Below, in pieces: positions 31,997 through 43,017 of a DNA stretch of 64,000 nt. The stretch is taken from positions 3,647,501 to 3,711,500 of the forward strand of contig NZ_CP117445.1 of assembly GCF_030687715.1 (NCBI RefSeq). Direction: 5' to 3'. This DNA comes from Pseudomonas sp. FP2196. Lineage in GTDB: Bacteria; Pseudomonadota; Gammaproteobacteria; Pseudomonadales; Pseudomonadaceae. Under the pieces are notes generated by a model that saw only the letters and a list, made by a program, of their open reading frames with translations, made no database searches and had not been told where the DNA came from. The translations under genes and the position numbers were made by a program. How positions within the stretch are numbered: the first letter of the stretch is position 1; every line of letters begins with the position of its first letter.

Positions 31997-32083
31997 CCCC
32001 TGTAGGAGCTGCCGAAGGCTGCGATCTTTTGATTTTGTTTCTAAGATCAAAAGATCGCAGCCTTCGGCAGCTCCTACAGGGGA
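31997..32083. repeat. REP pair, GATCGCAGCCTTCGGCAGCTCC type
   Basis: CCCTGTAGGAGCTGCCGAAG and its inverted copy ending CTCCTACAGGGG, immediately after the permease stop, where it may end transcription. Confidence 0.9.
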
Positions 32084-32257
32084 TTTTGTGTACCTCATGA
32101 TTCATGAGCCATGCGCATAACTCTATAGCGCAAATCCGCAAAAACCTTTTCCTCCCTCCAGCGGTCATTCCTAGAACGAGACTGGCAAGCATGCCGGCGC
32201 GCCCTTATGGGCTATTCGCAACCCTGCCGCCTGATTGAGAGAAAAAGGAATCGAACC

Positions 32258-32881
32258 ATGCCGATTTCCCGACGTAGATTTTTGATCCTCGGCGCCGTGA
32301 CCGCGACGGCGTTCGCGATGCCCCCCTTCATCAGCCTCAAGGCCTATGCGGCCAATCTGGAGCAACCGGCCATGAGCAAAGTGACCATTCAAGTCAATGG
32401 CAAGCCTCAGGCCCTTGAAGTCGACAACCGCACCACGCTGCTCGACGCCCTGCGCGAACACCTGCACCTGACCGGCAGCAAAAAAGGCTGCGACCACGGC
32501 CAGTGCGGCGCTTGCACCGTGATCGCCGATGGCCGGCGGATCAATGCCTGCCTGACCCTGGCGGTGATGCAAGAAGGCAGTGAGATCACCACCATCGAAG
32601 GCCTCGGCATGCCCGACAACCTGCACCCGATGCAAGCCGCGTTCATCAAGCACGACGGCTATCAGTGCGGTTATTGCACGCCGGGGCAGATCTGTTCGGC
32701 GGTGGCGGTCATCAAGGAAATCCGCGATGGCATTCCCAGCCACGCCAGCGCCAGCCTGACCGAGCCGCCGCAACTGATCGCCAGCGAATTCCAGGAACGC
32801 ATGAGCGGCAATATCTGCCGTTGCGGTGCCTACTCGAACATCATCGAAGCCATCACTGAAGTCGCGGAGGTGCCGGCATGA
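32258..32881 (+). CDS. paoA: Periplasmic aldehyde oxidoreductase, [2Fe-2S] subunit (PaoA-like)
   Basis: A 207-residue iron-sulfur subunit with a twin-arginine signal ([19 protein letters not shown]) directing export of the folded complex. Eight cluster cysteines are in place: Cys78, 83, 86 and 98 ([11 protein letters not shown]...NAC), and Cys137, 140, 187 and 189 (CGYCTPG...CRCG). It passes electrons from the molybdenum centre. The three genes paoA, paoB, paoC overlap by four bases each, so they form a coupled operon. ATG 32258 is chosen for the Tat motif and GAGAAAAAGGAA upstream. Confidence 0.9.
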   Translation: MPISRRRFLILGAVTATAFAMPPFISLKAYAANLEQPAMSKVTIQVNGKPQALEVDNRTTLLDALREHLHLTGSKKGCDHGQCGACTVIADGRRINACLTLAVMQEGSEITTIEGLGMPDNLHPMQAAFIKHDGYQCGYCTPGQICSAVAVIKEIRDGIPSHASASLTEPPQLIASEFQERMSGNICRCGAYSNIIEAITEVAEVPA

Positions 32882-33834
32882 GAGCGTTCAATTACAGCCG
32901 CGCCGACTCCCCCGCCGCAGCCGCTGCGCAAGCCGCGCAAGTCGAAGGGGCGAAGTTCATTGCCGGCGGCACCAACTTGCTGGACTTGATGAAACTCGAC
33001 ATCGAAACCCCGTTGCACCTGATCGATATCAATCACCTGGGGCTGGACCAGATCGAAGCCACGCCCGAGGGTGGTTTGCGTATCGGCGCCATGGTGCGCA
33101 ACACCGATCTGGCCGCCGACGCGCGCGTGCGAAAAGACTACGCCCTGCTCTCCCGCGCCTTGCTCGCCGGTGCTTCCGGGCAGTTGCGCAACATGGCGAC
33201 CACCGCCGGCAACCTGCTGCAACGCACCCGCTGCCCGTACTTTTACGACACGAATCAAGCCTGCAACAAACGCAAGCCCGGCAGTGGCTGCGCGGCGATT
33301 GGCGGGGTCAGTCGACAACTGGGGATCATCGGCGTCAGCGACGCCTGCATCGCCACCCACCCAAGCGATATGGCGATTGCGATGCGCGCCCTCGATGCGC
33401 AGATTGAAACGGTCAGACCCGATGGCAGCACTCGTAGCATCGCCATGGTCGATTTCCATCAGTTACCGGGCAACACGCCCAATATTGAAACCAGCCTTAC
33501 GCCCGGCGAGTTCATCACTGCCGTGACGCTGCCAGCGCCCGTGGGCGGCACCCACGTTTATCACAAGGTGCGTGATCGTTCGTCCTACGCATTCGCGCTG
33601 GTCTCGGTCGGTCTGATCCTGCAAAAGGACGGCAGCGGCCGCGTTGCCGTCGGCGGTATCGCGCCGAAACCGTGGCGGGTCGAAGCCGCCGAAGCGCTGT
33701 TGCCAAAAGGCGCCAAAGCCGTCAGCGAACTCCTGCTCGACGGTGCCACGCCGACCCACGACAACCAATTCAAACTGACCCTGGTCGAGCGCACACTCGG
33801 CTCGGTGCTGGCCCAAGCGAGGGACGAAGCATGA
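32878..33834 (+). CDS. paoB: Aldehyde oxidoreductase FAD-binding subunit (PaoB-like)
   Basis: A 318-residue FAD subunit of the xanthine-oxidase family. FAD contacts [20 protein letters not shown] (residues 24-43) and the [16 protein letters not shown] segment are present; the latter, with [15 protein letters not shown] after it, holds the four Cys that bind an extra [4Fe-4S] cluster in PaoB of E. coli. It has no signal of its own, as expected for export together with the Tat-bearing PaoA. Starts within the paoA stop (ATGA). Confidence 0.9.
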   Translation: MRAFNYSRADSPAAAAAQAAQVEGAKFIAGGTNLLDLMKLDIETPLHLIDINHLGLDQIEATPEGGLRIGAMVRNTDLAADARVRKDYALLSRALLAGASGQLRNMATTAGNLLQRTRCPYFYDTNQACNKRKPGSGCAAIGGVSRQLGIIGVSDACIATHPSDMAIAMRALDAQIETVRPDGSTRSIAMVDFHQLPGNTPNIETSLTPGEFITAVTLPAPVGGTHVYHKVRDRSSYAFALVSVGLILQKDGSGRVAVGGIAPKPWRVEAAEALLPKGAKAVSELLLDGATPTHDNQFKLTLVERTLGSVLAQARDEA

Positions 33835-36029
33835 AATTCGACACGCCCGCCACCACCAACCCGATCGACCAATTGAAGGTCATCGGCAAACCCACTGACC
33901 GCATCGACGGCAAACTCAAAACCTGCGGCCAGGCGCCGTACGCTTACGAGCAGCATGAAGCGGTGGCCAATCAGGCTTACGGTTTCATGGTCGGTTCGGC
34001 CATCGCCAAGGGCGGCATCAACAACATCGATCTCGACGAGGCGAAAGCCGCACCCGGGGTTCTGGCCATCGTCACCGCAGCCAATGCCGGCAAACTCGGC
34101 AAGGGCCAATACAACTCGGCGCATCTGCTGGCCGGGCCGCAAATTCAGCACTATCACCAAGCCGTTGCGCTGGTCGTTGCCGAAACGTTTGAACAGGCCC
34201 GCGCCGCCGCACAATTGGTCAAAGTCGATTACGTCACGGCCAAAGGCGAGTTCGATCTGGCCAGCGTGCGCGATCAGGGCGTCGAGCAGAAAGAGGAATT
34301 GCCGGACGTCAAACACGGCGATTTTGCCACGGCGTTCGCTGCCGCACCGGTGCAGTTCGACCAGACCTACACCACCCCCGATCAGTCCCACGCGATGATG
34401 GAACCGCACGCGACTCTGGCCGCGTGGAAAGGCGATCAGCTGACCCTGTGGACGTCCAACCAGATGATCGCCTGGAGCGTCGGCGACATCGCCGAAACCC
34501 TTGGTCTGCCCAAGGAGAAAGTCCGTTTGATCTCGCCATACATTGGCGGCGGTTTCGGCGGCAAACTGTTCATCCGCGCCGACGCGATCCTCGCTGCCCT
34601 CGGTGCGCGCATGGCCAACCGACCAGTGAAAGTCGCCCTCGCGCGGCCGCAGATCGCCAACAACACCACCCATCGCCCGGCGACCATCCAGCGCATCCGT
34701 ATGGGCGCTACAGCGGACGGCAAACTCACGGCCATCGCCCACGAGGGTTGGTCGGGCAATCTGAAAGACGGCAAGGTCGAAGTCGCAGCACAACCGAGTC
34801 AACTGCTCTACGCCGGCGAAAACCGCATGGTCACCATGCGCCTGGCACCGCTGGATCTGCCCGAAGGCAACGCCATGCGCGCACCGGGCGAAACCCCGGG
34901 CCTGATGGCACTGGAAATCGCCATGGACGAAATGGCCGAACAGCTCAAACTCGACCCGGTGCAATTCCGCATCCTCAACGACACCCAGGTCGACCCGGTG
35001 AAAACCGAGCGGCCGTTCTCACAGCGACGGCTAATCGAATGCCTGCAAACCGGCGCCGAGAAATTCGGCTGGGACAAACGCAATCCCAAGCCCGGCAGCC
35101 GTCGCGAAGGTCGCTGGCTGATCGGTATGGGCGTCGGCGCGGCGATTCGCAACAACCTGCTGGTGAAATCCGGTGCGCGGGTGCGACTGGAGCGTGACGG
35201 CAAGATCACCGTAGAAACCGACATGACCGACATCGGCACCGGCAGCTACACGATCATTGCGCAAACGGCGGCCGAGATGATGGGCGTTGGTATCGACGAT
35301 GTCGTGGTGCGACTGGGCGATTCGAACTTCCCGGTATCGGCCGGCTCTGGCGGGCAATTCGGTGCCAACTGCTCGACGGCCGGGGTGTATGCCGCGTGTG
35401 TGAAACTGCGCGAAGCGGTGGCCGGCAAATTGGGTATGGCGGCCGGTGAAGCCGAGTTTGTCGACGGTCAGGTACGGGTCGGCAGCAAAAGTGTGCCGTT
35501 GCGTCATGCGGCGGAAAATGGCGAGGTGCAGGCTGAAGACAGCATCGAATTCGCTGACCTTGCCAAGCAGTATCAGCAGTCGACGTTTGGCGCGCATTTC
35601 GTTGAAGTCGCAGTGGACGCTGCGACCGGTGAAGTGCGCGTGCGACGGATGCTGGCGGTGTGCGCGGCCGGGCGGATTCTCAATCCGAAATCGGCGCGCA
35701 GCCAGGTGATTGGTGCGATGACCATGGGTGTTGGTGCGGCGTTGATGGAAGAGCTGGCGGTGGACAAGAAGCTTGGATTTTTTGTCAATCACGACCTGGC
35801 CGGGTATGAAGTGCCGGTGCATGCCGATATTCCGCATCAGGAGGTGATTTTCCTCGATGAGACGGATCCGATTTCTTCGCCGATGAAGGCCAAGGGTGTC
35901 GGTGAGTTGGGGATTTGCGGCGTGAGCGCGGCGGTGGCGAATGCGATCTATAACGCTACCGGGGCCAGGGTGCGAGAGTATCCGATTACGCTGGACAAGA
36001 TTCTTTCGTCACTGCCCGAAATGATCTGA
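33831..36029 (+). CDS. paoC: Aldehyde oxidoreductase molybdenum-binding subunit (PaoC-like)
   Basis: A 732-residue catalytic subunit of the xanthine-oxidase family. Motifs for the molybdopterin cofactor include [55 protein letters not shown] and the catalytic Glu region [13 protein letters not shown] near the C-terminus. It oxidises a broad range of aldehydes to acids in the periplasm if it matches PaoABC. The start overlaps the paoB stop. The maturation chaperone PaoD and a cytosine-dinucleotide cofactor synthase MocA are not in this window, so they must be elsewhere if the enzyme is active. Confidence 0.9.
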   Translation: MKFDTPATTNPIDQLKVIGKPTDRIDGKLKTCGQAPYAYEQHEAVANQAYGFMVGSAIAKGGINNIDLDEAKAAPGVLAIVTAANAGKLGKGQYNSAHLLAGPQIQHYHQAVALVVAETFEQARAAAQLVKVDYVTAKGEFDLASVRDQGVEQKEELPDVKHGDFATAFAAAPVQFDQTYTTPDQSHAMMEPHATLAAWKGDQLTLWTSNQMIAWSVGDIAETLGLPKEKVRLISPYIGGGFGGKLFIRADAILAALGARMANRPVKVALARPQIANNTTHRPATIQRIRMGATADGKLTAIAHEGWSGNLKDGKVEVAAQPSQLLYAGENRMVTMRLAPLDLPEGNAMRAPGETPGLMALEIAMDEMAEQLKLDPVQFRILNDTQVDPVKTERPFSQRRLIECLQTGAEKFGWDKRNPKPGSRREGRWLIGMGVGAAIRNNLLVKSGARVRLERDGKITVETDMTDIGTGSYTIIAQTAAEMMGVGIDDVVVRLGDSNFPVSAGSGGQFGANCSTAGVYAACVKLREAVAGKLGMAAGEAEFVDGQVRVGSKSVPLRHAAENGEVQAEDSIEFADLAKQYQQSTFGAHFVEVAVDAATGEVRVRRMLAVCAAGRILNPKSARSQVIGAMTMGVGAALMEELAVDKKLGFFVNHDLAGYEVPVHADIPHQEVIFLDETDPISSPMKAKGVGELGICGVSAAVANAIYNATGARVREYPITLDKILSSLPEMI

Positions 36030-36040
36030 CCCCAACGCCA

Positions 36041-36128
36041 CTGTAGGAGCTGCCGCAGGTTGGGATCTTTTGATGTTGGTCTTTTAAAAAACAAGATCAA
36101 AAGATCGCAGCCTGCGGCAGCTCCTACA
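36041..36128. repeat. REP pair, GATCGCAGCCTGCGGCAGCTCC type
   Basis: CTGTAGGAGCTGCCGCAGGT at the left with a GG in place of CG in the GATC core, and a perfect right arm ending CAGCTCCTACA. Between convergent paoC and cupin genes. Confidence 0.88.
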
Positions 36129-36138
36129 TGGGTCGGAC

Positions 36139-36615
36139 TTAATCAATGTGCGGATACTGCGCCTCGCTCACCTGCTCCATCCACTCCACCACGTTTCCAT
36201 CCAGCACTTCAGCAATCGCGATATGCGTCATCGCCGTACTCGACGCCGCACCATGCCAATGCTTAGCACCGGGCGCAATCCACACCGTATCCCCCGGACG
36301 AATCTCACGCACCGGCTGCCCCCACTCCTGCACATACCCCGCCCCCGCCGTCACAATCAACGTCTGCCCCAGCGGGTGGGTATGCCACGCCGTGCGCGCG
36401 CCCGGTTCGAATGTCACCGTGGCGCCACTGACCCGCGCCTCATCGGAGCCCTTGAACGGCGCATCGACCCGCACAATTCCGGTGAACCAGTCCGCCGGGC
36501 CACGGGCCGAAGGTTGTGATCCATTGGGCGTGACGGTCACTCGCGGCGCTTCATTGGCCTGAGCGTCGGCGGCGAGCAAGGAAAGGGTCAAAGCAGAAGC
36601 TGCAATCGGGTTCAT
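36139..36615 (-). CDS. Exported cupin-domain protein
   Basis: A 158-residue secreted cupin: signal peptide [20 protein letters not shown], then a single beta-barrel domain with metal motif 1 at [20 protein letters not shown] and motif 2 at [17 protein letters not shown]. It resembles the small manganese cupins that include hydroxynitrile-lyase-like proteins and carboxymuconolactone-associated cupins; the reaction is unknown. It is divergent from a LysR gene with a 95-base gap, so that LysR protein probably controls it. ATG 36615 is followed by a normal signal sequence. Confidence 0.8.
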   Translation of the reverse strand: MNPIAASALTLSLLAADAQANEAPRVTVTPNGSQPSARGPADWFTGIVRVDAPFKGSDEARVSGATVTFEPGARTAWHTHPLGQTLIVTAGAGYVQEWGQPVREIRPGDTVWIAPGAKHWHGAASSTAMTHIAIAEVLDGNVVEWMEQVSEAQYPHID

Positions 36616-36635
36616 GGCGATATCTCCAAAAGTGA

Positions 36636-37604
<969 letters not shown>

Positions 37605-37623
37605 GCGCCGTCTACCAGACCGA

Positions 37624-38568
37624 TTACCCCGCCAACGCAATCAACTGATGCCGCTGCGCATCAGTGAGCATCGGCCCGAACCCTGCCTTGACGTTATCGG
37701 CCATATACCGTGGATTGCCGGTACCCGGAATCACGCAGGTCACCGCCGGGTGCGCCAGCAAAAACTTCAGCGTCAGTTGCGGCCAACTGTTGACCTGCAC
37801 GTCCGACACCCACGCCGGCAGCGGTTTGCCCTTGAGCCGGGCAAGCAAACCACCGCCGCCAAATGGCCGGTTACAGATCACCGCCACACCGCGCTCACGG
37901 CATAGCGGCAGGATGCGTTTTTCCACGCCTCGGTCATCAAGGGCGTAGTTGATCTGCAGGAAATCCAGTTGTTCAGTCTTCAGCACCGCTTCAACTTCGT
38001 CATAGGCTGAGGGCGTGTAATGGGTGATGCCGATGTAGCGAATGCGCCCTTGCTCCTTCCATTCCCGCAGCGTCGGCAAGTGGGTTTGCCAGTCGAGCAG
38101 GTTGTGGATCTGCATCAGGTCGATGCGCTCGGTGCGCAGCAGGCTGAATGACTGCTCCATCTGCGCGATGCCCTCCTGACGTCCGCGCGTCCACACCTTG
38201 GTCGCCAGAAAGGCCGGTGAGCGCGGTTCGTGGATCGACAGCAGTTCACCGGTGGTTTCTTCGGCGCGGCCATACATCGGCGAGCTGTCGACCACGGTGC
38301 CACCCTTGGCGAACAGTTCGTCGAGCACCGCTGGCAATTGCTTGTAAGCCGGATCACCAGGGGCGACGTCAAAGCCGCGATACGTGCCCAGCCCCACCAT
38401 GGGCAGTGGCTCGGCGCTTGATGGGATGACACGAGTCTGCATGGCTTGGCCTCCGGTAGCAGCGGACGATGTGGCAGTGGCCAGCGCCCGATCAAAGGTG
38501 AAGACCGCCGACACCCCGGCAGCCAGCGTGATCAATCGGCGACGGGAGTAACCCTCAGTGTGGCTCAT
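37624..38568 (-). CDS. Aldo-keto reductase with twin-arginine signal
   Basis: A 314-residue aldo-keto reductase preceded by a Tat signal (YSRRRLITLAAGVSAVFTFD), so it is likely exported after folding, as reported for some Pseudomonas AKRs. The TIM-barrel catalytic residues are visible: Tyr in DSSPMYGRAEE, Lys in LATKVWTRG and His in MQIHNLLDW; the cofactor side includes INYALDDRGVEKRIL and VIPGTGNPRYMADN. The substrate is unknown. ATG 38568 has GGGGAA upstream. It is convergent with the LysR gene and faces the hydrolase gene at 38681. Confidence 0.85.
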   Translation of the reverse strand: MSHTEGYSRRRLITLAAGVSAVFTFDRALATATSSAATGGQAMQTRVIPSSAEPLPMVGLGTYRGFDVAPGDPAYKQLPAVLDELFAKGGTVVDSSPMYGRAEETTGELLSIHEPRSPAFLATKVWTRGRQEGIAQMEQSFSLLRTERIDLMQIHNLLDWQTHLPTLREWKEQGRIRYIGITHYTPSAYDEVEAVLKTEQLDFLQINYALDDRGVEKRILPLCRERGVAVICNRPFGGGGLLARLKGKPLPAWVSDVQVNSWPQLTLKFLLAHPAVTCVIPGTGNPRYMADNVKAGFGPMLTDAQRHQLIALAG

Positions 38569-38680
38569 GCTGGTTCCCCTGCTCCGTGGATCTGTTGCAC
38601 GTTGTGTTCGAACGCTAGCCGCACGAAGCGCTGGACTACACTGCGACAACTAACCCGCACACCCCGTTAAAAGTAGCCGA

Positions 38681-39451
38681 ATGTCCCGAACCCTGATGTC
38701 ACTCGTCGCATTGATCGTTGCCGTGTACCTGGTGCTGTGCGTGGCGCTGTTCTTTTTTCAGCGTTCGCTGATCTGGTTTCCTCAGCCCAGTGCGGTCAGT
38801 GCCACCGATTCGCGGCTGAAACTGTCGATGCCGGATGCCGATATCTGGGTCAGCACCCGAGAGCGCGTCGGGCCACGGGCGCTGATCTATTTCGGCGGCA
38901 ACGCCGAGGACGTGTCGCGCAATCTGCCGGAGTTTGCCCAAGCGTTTCCCGATTACGCGCTGTACCTGCTGAACTACCGGGGATTTGCCGGCAGCGGCGG
39001 CTCACCCTCTGAAGAGGCGATTGCCGAGGATGCGCTGGCGTTGTTTGATCAGGTATCTGCCAGCCATCCGCAGATTGCCGTGGTCGGGCGCAGTCTGGGA
39101 TCGGGTGTCGCGGTGCGCCTGGCCAGTCAACGGCCGGTGCAGCAGTTGATACTGGTGACGCCATACAACAGCCTCGAAGAAATCGCCGCGCGACAATATC
39201 CGTGGGTGCCGGTGAAGTGGTTACTCAAGGATCGCTTTGAGTCGGGCAAGTATGCCGAGCACATCCGCGTGCCGACGTTGCTGCTGGCGGCCAGTGATGA
39301 CGAGGTGATTCCCCGGTCCAGTACCGAGCGATTGCTGGAAAACTTTCCCAAAGGCGTGGCCGAACTCAAGGTTGTGCCGGATTCGGGGCACAACTCGATT
39401 TCCGAGCGCAGGCAGTATCTGCAGTGGATGGGGGATGTGTTGAATCGGTGA
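38681..39451 (+). CDS. Membrane-anchored alpha/beta hydrolase (BEM46/ABHD-like)
   Basis: A 256-residue alpha/beta hydrolase with one N-terminal membrane helix (LMSLVALIVAVYLVLCVALF) and the FFQRSLIWFPQPS start typical of the BEM46/YfhR group. Catalytic triad: nucleophile Ser in GRSLGSG, Asp in LLLAASDDEVIP and His in VPDSGHNSIS. The oxyanion side is IYFGGNAEDVSRN. YfhR-like proteins have weak esterase activity and no established physiological role. It stands alone between divergent and REP-containing DNA. Confidence 0.85.
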   Translation: MSRTLMSLVALIVAVYLVLCVALFFFQRSLIWFPQPSAVSATDSRLKLSMPDADIWVSTRERVGPRALIYFGGNAEDVSRNLPEFAQAFPDYALYLLNYRGFAGSGGSPSEEAIAEDALALFDQVSASHPQIAVVGRSLGSGVAVRLASQRPVQQLILVTPYNSLEEIAARQYPWVPVKWLLKDRFESGKYAEHIRVPTLLLAASDDEVIPRSSTERLLENFPKGVAELKVVPDSGHNSISERRQYLQWMGDVLNR

Positions 39452-39488
39452 GGGTTGCCTGCCTGCGAGCCTTGTGTGGACAGAGCGG

Positions 39489-39588
39489 CTCTCATCGCTG
39501 GCAAGCCAGCTCCCACCGGGTTCTGCGGTGTACACAAATGCTGTGAGCGACATCCAGCTTGTGGGAGCTGGCTTGCCAGCGATGAGGC
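39489..39588. repeat. REP pair, ATCGCTGGCAAGCCAGCTCC type
   Basis: GCTCTCATCGCTGGCAAGCC and its inverted copy GGCTTGCCAGCGATGAGGCT frame about 45 bases. Orientation of the arms is opposite to the pair at 2228. Confidence 0.9.
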
Positions 39589-39724
39589 TCGTACAGGCAA
39601 CATCAAATCCAGAGCAAAGTAATCACCCGCCTGCTGAACCAAGTCAAAAAACCCCAGTCCTATTCGCGCCGCTCTCTGCGGCCAACCCACTCAAGCACCG
39701 TCCCTCTCCAGAGCTGCCCGTCCC

Positions 39725-40591
39725 ATGCGCCACGCCGTTCGTTCGTCTCGCTTCGTTTCGCTGTGCCTGCTGATCCTCTCGCCCTTGCTCGCCGAAACTG
39801 CCCATGCCGGCGCCGAGCGCCAATTGGTGGCGGCCATCAACGACTACCGTGCCCACCCGCAACGCTGCGATCGGCGTCCGGCGCAACGGCTGGCACCGTT
39901 GGCGTTGAAGTCGAACCTGGCTTTGCCGGTCGGCTATCGCTATGGCGGTGGCTTGCGCGAAGCGTTGAAGTCGTCTGGCTACTCGGCTGTGGCGGTGCGC
40001 AGTATCCGCATCGTCGGGGCGCAGGATGCCGAAGAGGCTTTCGACATGCTGCAAAGCGACTACTGCGGTGCGTTGCTCGATACTCAATACGCCGACATCG
40101 GCATCAGCCGTGCGCGCAGTGAATGGCAAGTGGTGTTGGCGCGACCGGTGCTCGACAGCCGTGTCGGCGATAACCGCAGCGTCGGCAAAGCCCTGCTGGC
40201 CGAAGTCAACGCCGCCCGCGCCCGGCCACGGATGTGCGGAGGCCGGCGGTTCGCTGCGGCGCGGCCGTTGAGCTGGAATGCCGCGCTCGGCGCTGCTGCA
40301 CAAGGGCACAGTAAAGCCATGGCCTACGGCAACTATTTCGCCCACCGCGACCCGGATGGCGACCAGCCCGCTGATCGCGCCCGGGCGGCGGGCTATCGGG
40401 GTCGGCAGATCGGCGAAAACATCGCTGCCGGGCAGAGCTCTCCGGGCAAGGCGATGGCCGGATGGCTGGCCAGCCCCGGACACTGCGCCAACCTGATGAA
40501 CCCGATGTTTACCCAGGTCGGTGCGGGATTCGCCACTGAGGCGCGCAGTGATCAGGGGACTTACTGGACGATGCTGTTCGGCACGCAGTGA
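39725..40591 (+). CDS. Exported CAP-domain protein with a degenerate first domain
   Basis: A 288-residue secreted protein: signal peptide MRHAVRSSRFVSLCLLILSP then LLAETAHA. The C-terminal half (about 155-288) is a CAP/SCP domain with LLAEVNAARARPRMCGGRRF, HSKAMAYGNYFAHRDPDGDQ, IGENIAAGQSSPGKAMAGWL and GHCANLMNPMFTQVGAGF; His and Glu of the cavity are present. The N-terminal half (30-140) repeats the outline (LVAAINDYRAHPQRCDRRP, LREALKSSGYSA, DYCGALLDTQYADIGI) but lacks the cavity His and Glu, so it looks like an ancient duplicated, inactive CAP domain. Role unknown; bacterial CAP proteins are extracellular or envelope proteins. ATG 39725 is poorly supported by a ribosome binding site. Confidence 0.8.
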   Translation: MRHAVRSSRFVSLCLLILSPLLAETAHAGAERQLVAAINDYRAHPQRCDRRPAQRLAPLALKSNLALPVGYRYGGGLREALKSSGYSAVAVRSIRIVGAQDAEEAFDMLQSDYCGALLDTQYADIGISRARSEWQVVLARPVLDSRVGDNRSVGKALLAEVNAARARPRMCGGRRFAAARPLSWNAALGAAAQGHSKAMAYGNYFAHRDPDGDQPADRARAAGYRGRQIGENIAAGQSSPGKAMAGWLASPGHCANLMNPMFTQVGAGFATEARSDQGTYWTMLFGTQ

Positions 40592-40630
40592 TGAGTCGCC
40601 ATGCAGACCGATGAACCGCGGGCGCGCCGC

Positions 40631-41545
40631 TTATGAAACTGCCGACAAACCCAGTTTCAAAAGCTCTTTGCGCAGTATCGAAGGCTCTACAACAGCTATG
40701 CCTGCCTGCCATTCAAGTGCCAGCAAGTTATTCAGTTTTTTTTGGCTGACGGTGGCGTGAGCCACAATGCAACTTTTCCGCTCACGGATGCCGATGACAT
40801 TGAGCATGGCGTCTTCGCCCTGCTCCGCCATCCAGCCGGTGATCGCTGGATGGTGTTTTTGCAGTAATGCGTCGGCATCCCACACGGTCATTTGCGCGAA
40901 GATCTGCGGCAGATTGCTGTCGGGTTTCATGCGTTTCAAATCGGCAGCCAATGCACCGATGAGGTCTGCCTCGATGCTGGCCTGGCATTCGAGGAAATAC
41001 TGTTGCGGCCAGTCCGCGCTCAGCTTTGCTGTTGCCGCGAGCTCGGCATACGCCTCGATATCGGCCGTCGTGGTCATCTGCCCGGTGAAGTTCAGCGTGT
41101 TATCCAGAATCGCCGTGGCCAATAATGCGGCGCTTTGCTCACTGATCCGCGGCAACAGGCCTGCCGTCTGCCAACGTTGAAACACCTGGGTGGCGGCGGC
41201 GCCTATTGGGCGGATATCCGCGGCTGATCGCAGTTTTTCCGCCCAGTAAGTCTCGTAGCCCGGATGATGGTCAATAACCTCCACCACCTGATCGAGCACC
41301 ACCATTGGATCAAAATGGTGATAGTCGGATACGTCGACCAGCACGAATTCGTCGTGCGGTTTCGGGGCATAGTCATGTAGACCGGTGCCCCAACCGAGTA
41401 CGGTTTTCGACACACTGGCGTTGGTTTGCGCGCTACTGATCGCGCGGGCGGGAATGCCTTGCAGGTTCAACAGTTCGGCGTAGGCAATGCAGCAGGCGTA
41501 GGCGTCGATATCCAGATAGGCCGCGCCTGAAGTGATGATTTTCAT
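40631..41545 (-). CDS. DHH-family phosphoesterase
   Basis: A 304-residue DHH superfamily protein. The signature is in two parts: DEFVLVDVSDYHHF (Asp ligands) and VIDHHPGYE, the DHH motif itself. DIDAYACCIAYAELL near the N-terminus supplies another metal Asp. The layout resembles family II inorganic pyrophosphatases and oligoribonuclease-like DHH-DHHA proteins, with a C-terminal DHHA2-like region. A nucleotide, pyrophosphate or short RNA substrate is likely; which one is unclear. No clear ribosome binding site precedes ATG 41545; another ATG at 41557 is possible. Confidence 0.75.
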   Translation of the reverse strand: MKIITSGAAYLDIDAYACCIAYAELLNLQGIPARAISSAQTNASVSKTVLGWGTGLHDYAPKPHDEFVLVDVSDYHHFDPMVVLDQVVEVIDHHPGYETYWAEKLRSAADIRPIGAAATQVFQRWQTAGLLPRISEQSAALLATAILDNTLNFTGQMTTTADIEAYAELAATAKLSADWPQQYFLECQASIEADLIGALAADLKRMKPDSNLPQIFAQMTVWDADALLQKHHPAITGWMAEQGEDAMLNVIGIRERKSCIVAHATVSQKKLNNLLALEWQAGIAVVEPSILRKELLKLGLSAVS

Positions 41546-41587
41546 GGGCGGCAACATCGCACGGATTCATTACAGTTGGGTGACAGC

Positions 41588-41666
41588 AAAAAGATCGCAG
41601 CCTGCGGCAGCTCCTACAGAGGAAACACACATCCCGTGTAGGAGCTGCCGCAGGCTGCGATCTTTT
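41588..41666. repeat. REP pair, GATCGCAGCCTGCGGCAGCTCC type
   Basis: AAAAAGATCGCAGCCTGCGG and inverted CCGCAGGCTGCGATCTTTT, just upstream of the DHH gene and at the 3' end of the next minus-strand gene. Confidence 0.9.
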
Positions 41667-41671
41667 GATCT

Positions 41672-42955
41672 TCAAGCCGCCCGCTGCCCTCCCGCGACCA
41701 TTGCCGAAGCCGCCAGCATCGCCCGCAACAACACCGCACACCCCGCCGCCAGATCATCCGGCGCGGCGTTTTCGATTTCGTTGTGGCTGATGCCGCCCTC
41801 GCACGGCACGAAGATCATGCCGGCAGGGCCGAGCTCGGCGAGGAAGATTGCGTCGTGGCCGGCGCCGCTGACGATGTCCATGTTCGACAGGCCCAGGCCT
41901 TTCGCGGCGCCGCGCACGGCTTCGACACAGCCTTTTTCGAAGTACAGCGGCGGGAAGTCAGCAGTAGGCGTCAGTTCGTAGGTCAGGCCATGTTCTTCAC
42001 ACGTGGCGTCGATGACTTGCTTCACCTCGGCAATCATCGAGTCGAGGCGTGCCGGTTCCAGATGGCGGAAGTCGAGGGTCATGCGCACCTCACCGGGGAT
42101 GACGTTGCGCGAACCGGGATAGGCTTGCAGGCAACCAACGGTGCCGCAGGCATGGGGTTGATGGCCGAGGGCGGCGCGGTTGACGGCGCCGACGATCACC
42201 GAAGCGCCGACCAGGGCGTCTTTGCGCAGGTGCATCGGGGTCGGGCCGGCATGGGCTTCGACGCCGCGCAGCTTGAGGTCGAACCACTTCTGCCCCAATG
42301 CGCCGAGCACCACGCCGATGGTTTTCTGTTCGTCTTCGAGGATCGGGCCTTGCTCGATGTGCGCCTCAAAATAAGCGCCGACCTTGTGCCCGCTGACTTT
42401 ACGCGGGCCGGCATAGCCGATGGCGTTGAGCGCTTCACCGACGGTGACGCCATCGGCATCGACTTTGGCGAGGGTTTCTTCGAGGGTAAATTTTTCCGCG
42501 AACACCCCGGAGCCCATCATGCACGGGGCGAAACGCGAGCCTTCTTCGTTGGTCCAGACCACCACTTCCAGCGGCGCTTCGGTTTCCACGCCGAGGTCAT
42601 TGAGGGTGCGCAGCACTTCAACGCCGGCCAGTACGCCGAAGCAGCCGTCGAATTTGCCGCCGGTGGGCTGGGTGTCGATGTGGCTGCCGGTCATCACCGG
42701 GGGCAGATTCGGATTGCGCCCGGGCCGACGGGCGAAGATGTTACCGACTGCGTCGATCGTGACGCTGCAGCCGGCGTCCTTGCACCATTGCACGAACAGG
42801 TCGCGGGCCTGGCGGTCGAGGTCGGTCAGGGCCAGGCGACAGACCCCGCCCTTGACCGTGGCACCAAGTTTGGCCAGTTCCATCAGCGACGCCCAGAGGC
42901 GATCACGGTTGATGTGCTGATGGGTCGATTGCAGAACGTCTACGGCTGCGTTCAT
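41672..42955 (-). CDS. M20-family N-carbamoyl-beta-alanine / N-carbamoyl-amino-acid amidohydrolase
   Basis: A 427-residue zinc-dependent hydrolase of the amidase/hydantoinase-carbamoylase family. Metal ligands appear in MTGSHIDTQPTGGKFDGCFG (His, Asp), WTNEEGSRFAP (Glu pair) and SGAGHDAIFLAEL, with YFEAHIEQGPILE in the lid. It hydrolyses the carbamoyl amino acid made by dihydropyrimidinase: N-carbamoyl-beta-alanine to beta-alanine, CO2 and ammonia. It lies in the same transcription direction as the NCS1 permease and 142 bases after it, in the pyrimidine catabolism locus. GAGGAGA precedes ATG 42955. Gene names differ between species (pydC, amaB, hyuC), so none is assigned. Confidence 0.88.
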   Translation of the reverse strand: MNAAVDVLQSTHQHINRDRLWASLMELAKLGATVKGGVCRLALTDLDRQARDLFVQWCKDAGCSVTIDAVGNIFARRPGRNPNLPPVMTGSHIDTQPTGGKFDGCFGVLAGVEVLRTLNDLGVETEAPLEVVVWTNEEGSRFAPCMMGSGVFAEKFTLEETLAKVDADGVTVGEALNAIGYAGPRKVSGHKVGAYFEAHIEQGPILEDEQKTIGVVLGALGQKWFDLKLRGVEAHAGPTPMHLRKDALVGASVIVGAVNRAALGHQPHACGTVGCLQAYPGSRNVIPGEVRMTLDFRHLEPARLDSMIAEVKQVIDATCEEHGLTYELTPTADFPPLYFEKGCVEAVRGAAKGLGLSNMDIVSGAGHDAIFLAELGPAGMIFVPCEGGISHNEIENAAPDDLAAGCAVLLRAMLAASAMVAGGQRAA

Positions 42956-43017
42956 GGGGATCTCCTCAGGCTGTTTCTTATGAGTTTCTTCAGGCATTTT
43001 TTAGTGATCTGGAGACC

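Noticed and set aside
41545..41557. Longer start for the DHH phosphoesterase
   Set aside because: Neither start has a ribosome binding site; the shorter one begins at the first predicted strand (MKIITSG), so it is used, with low certainty.
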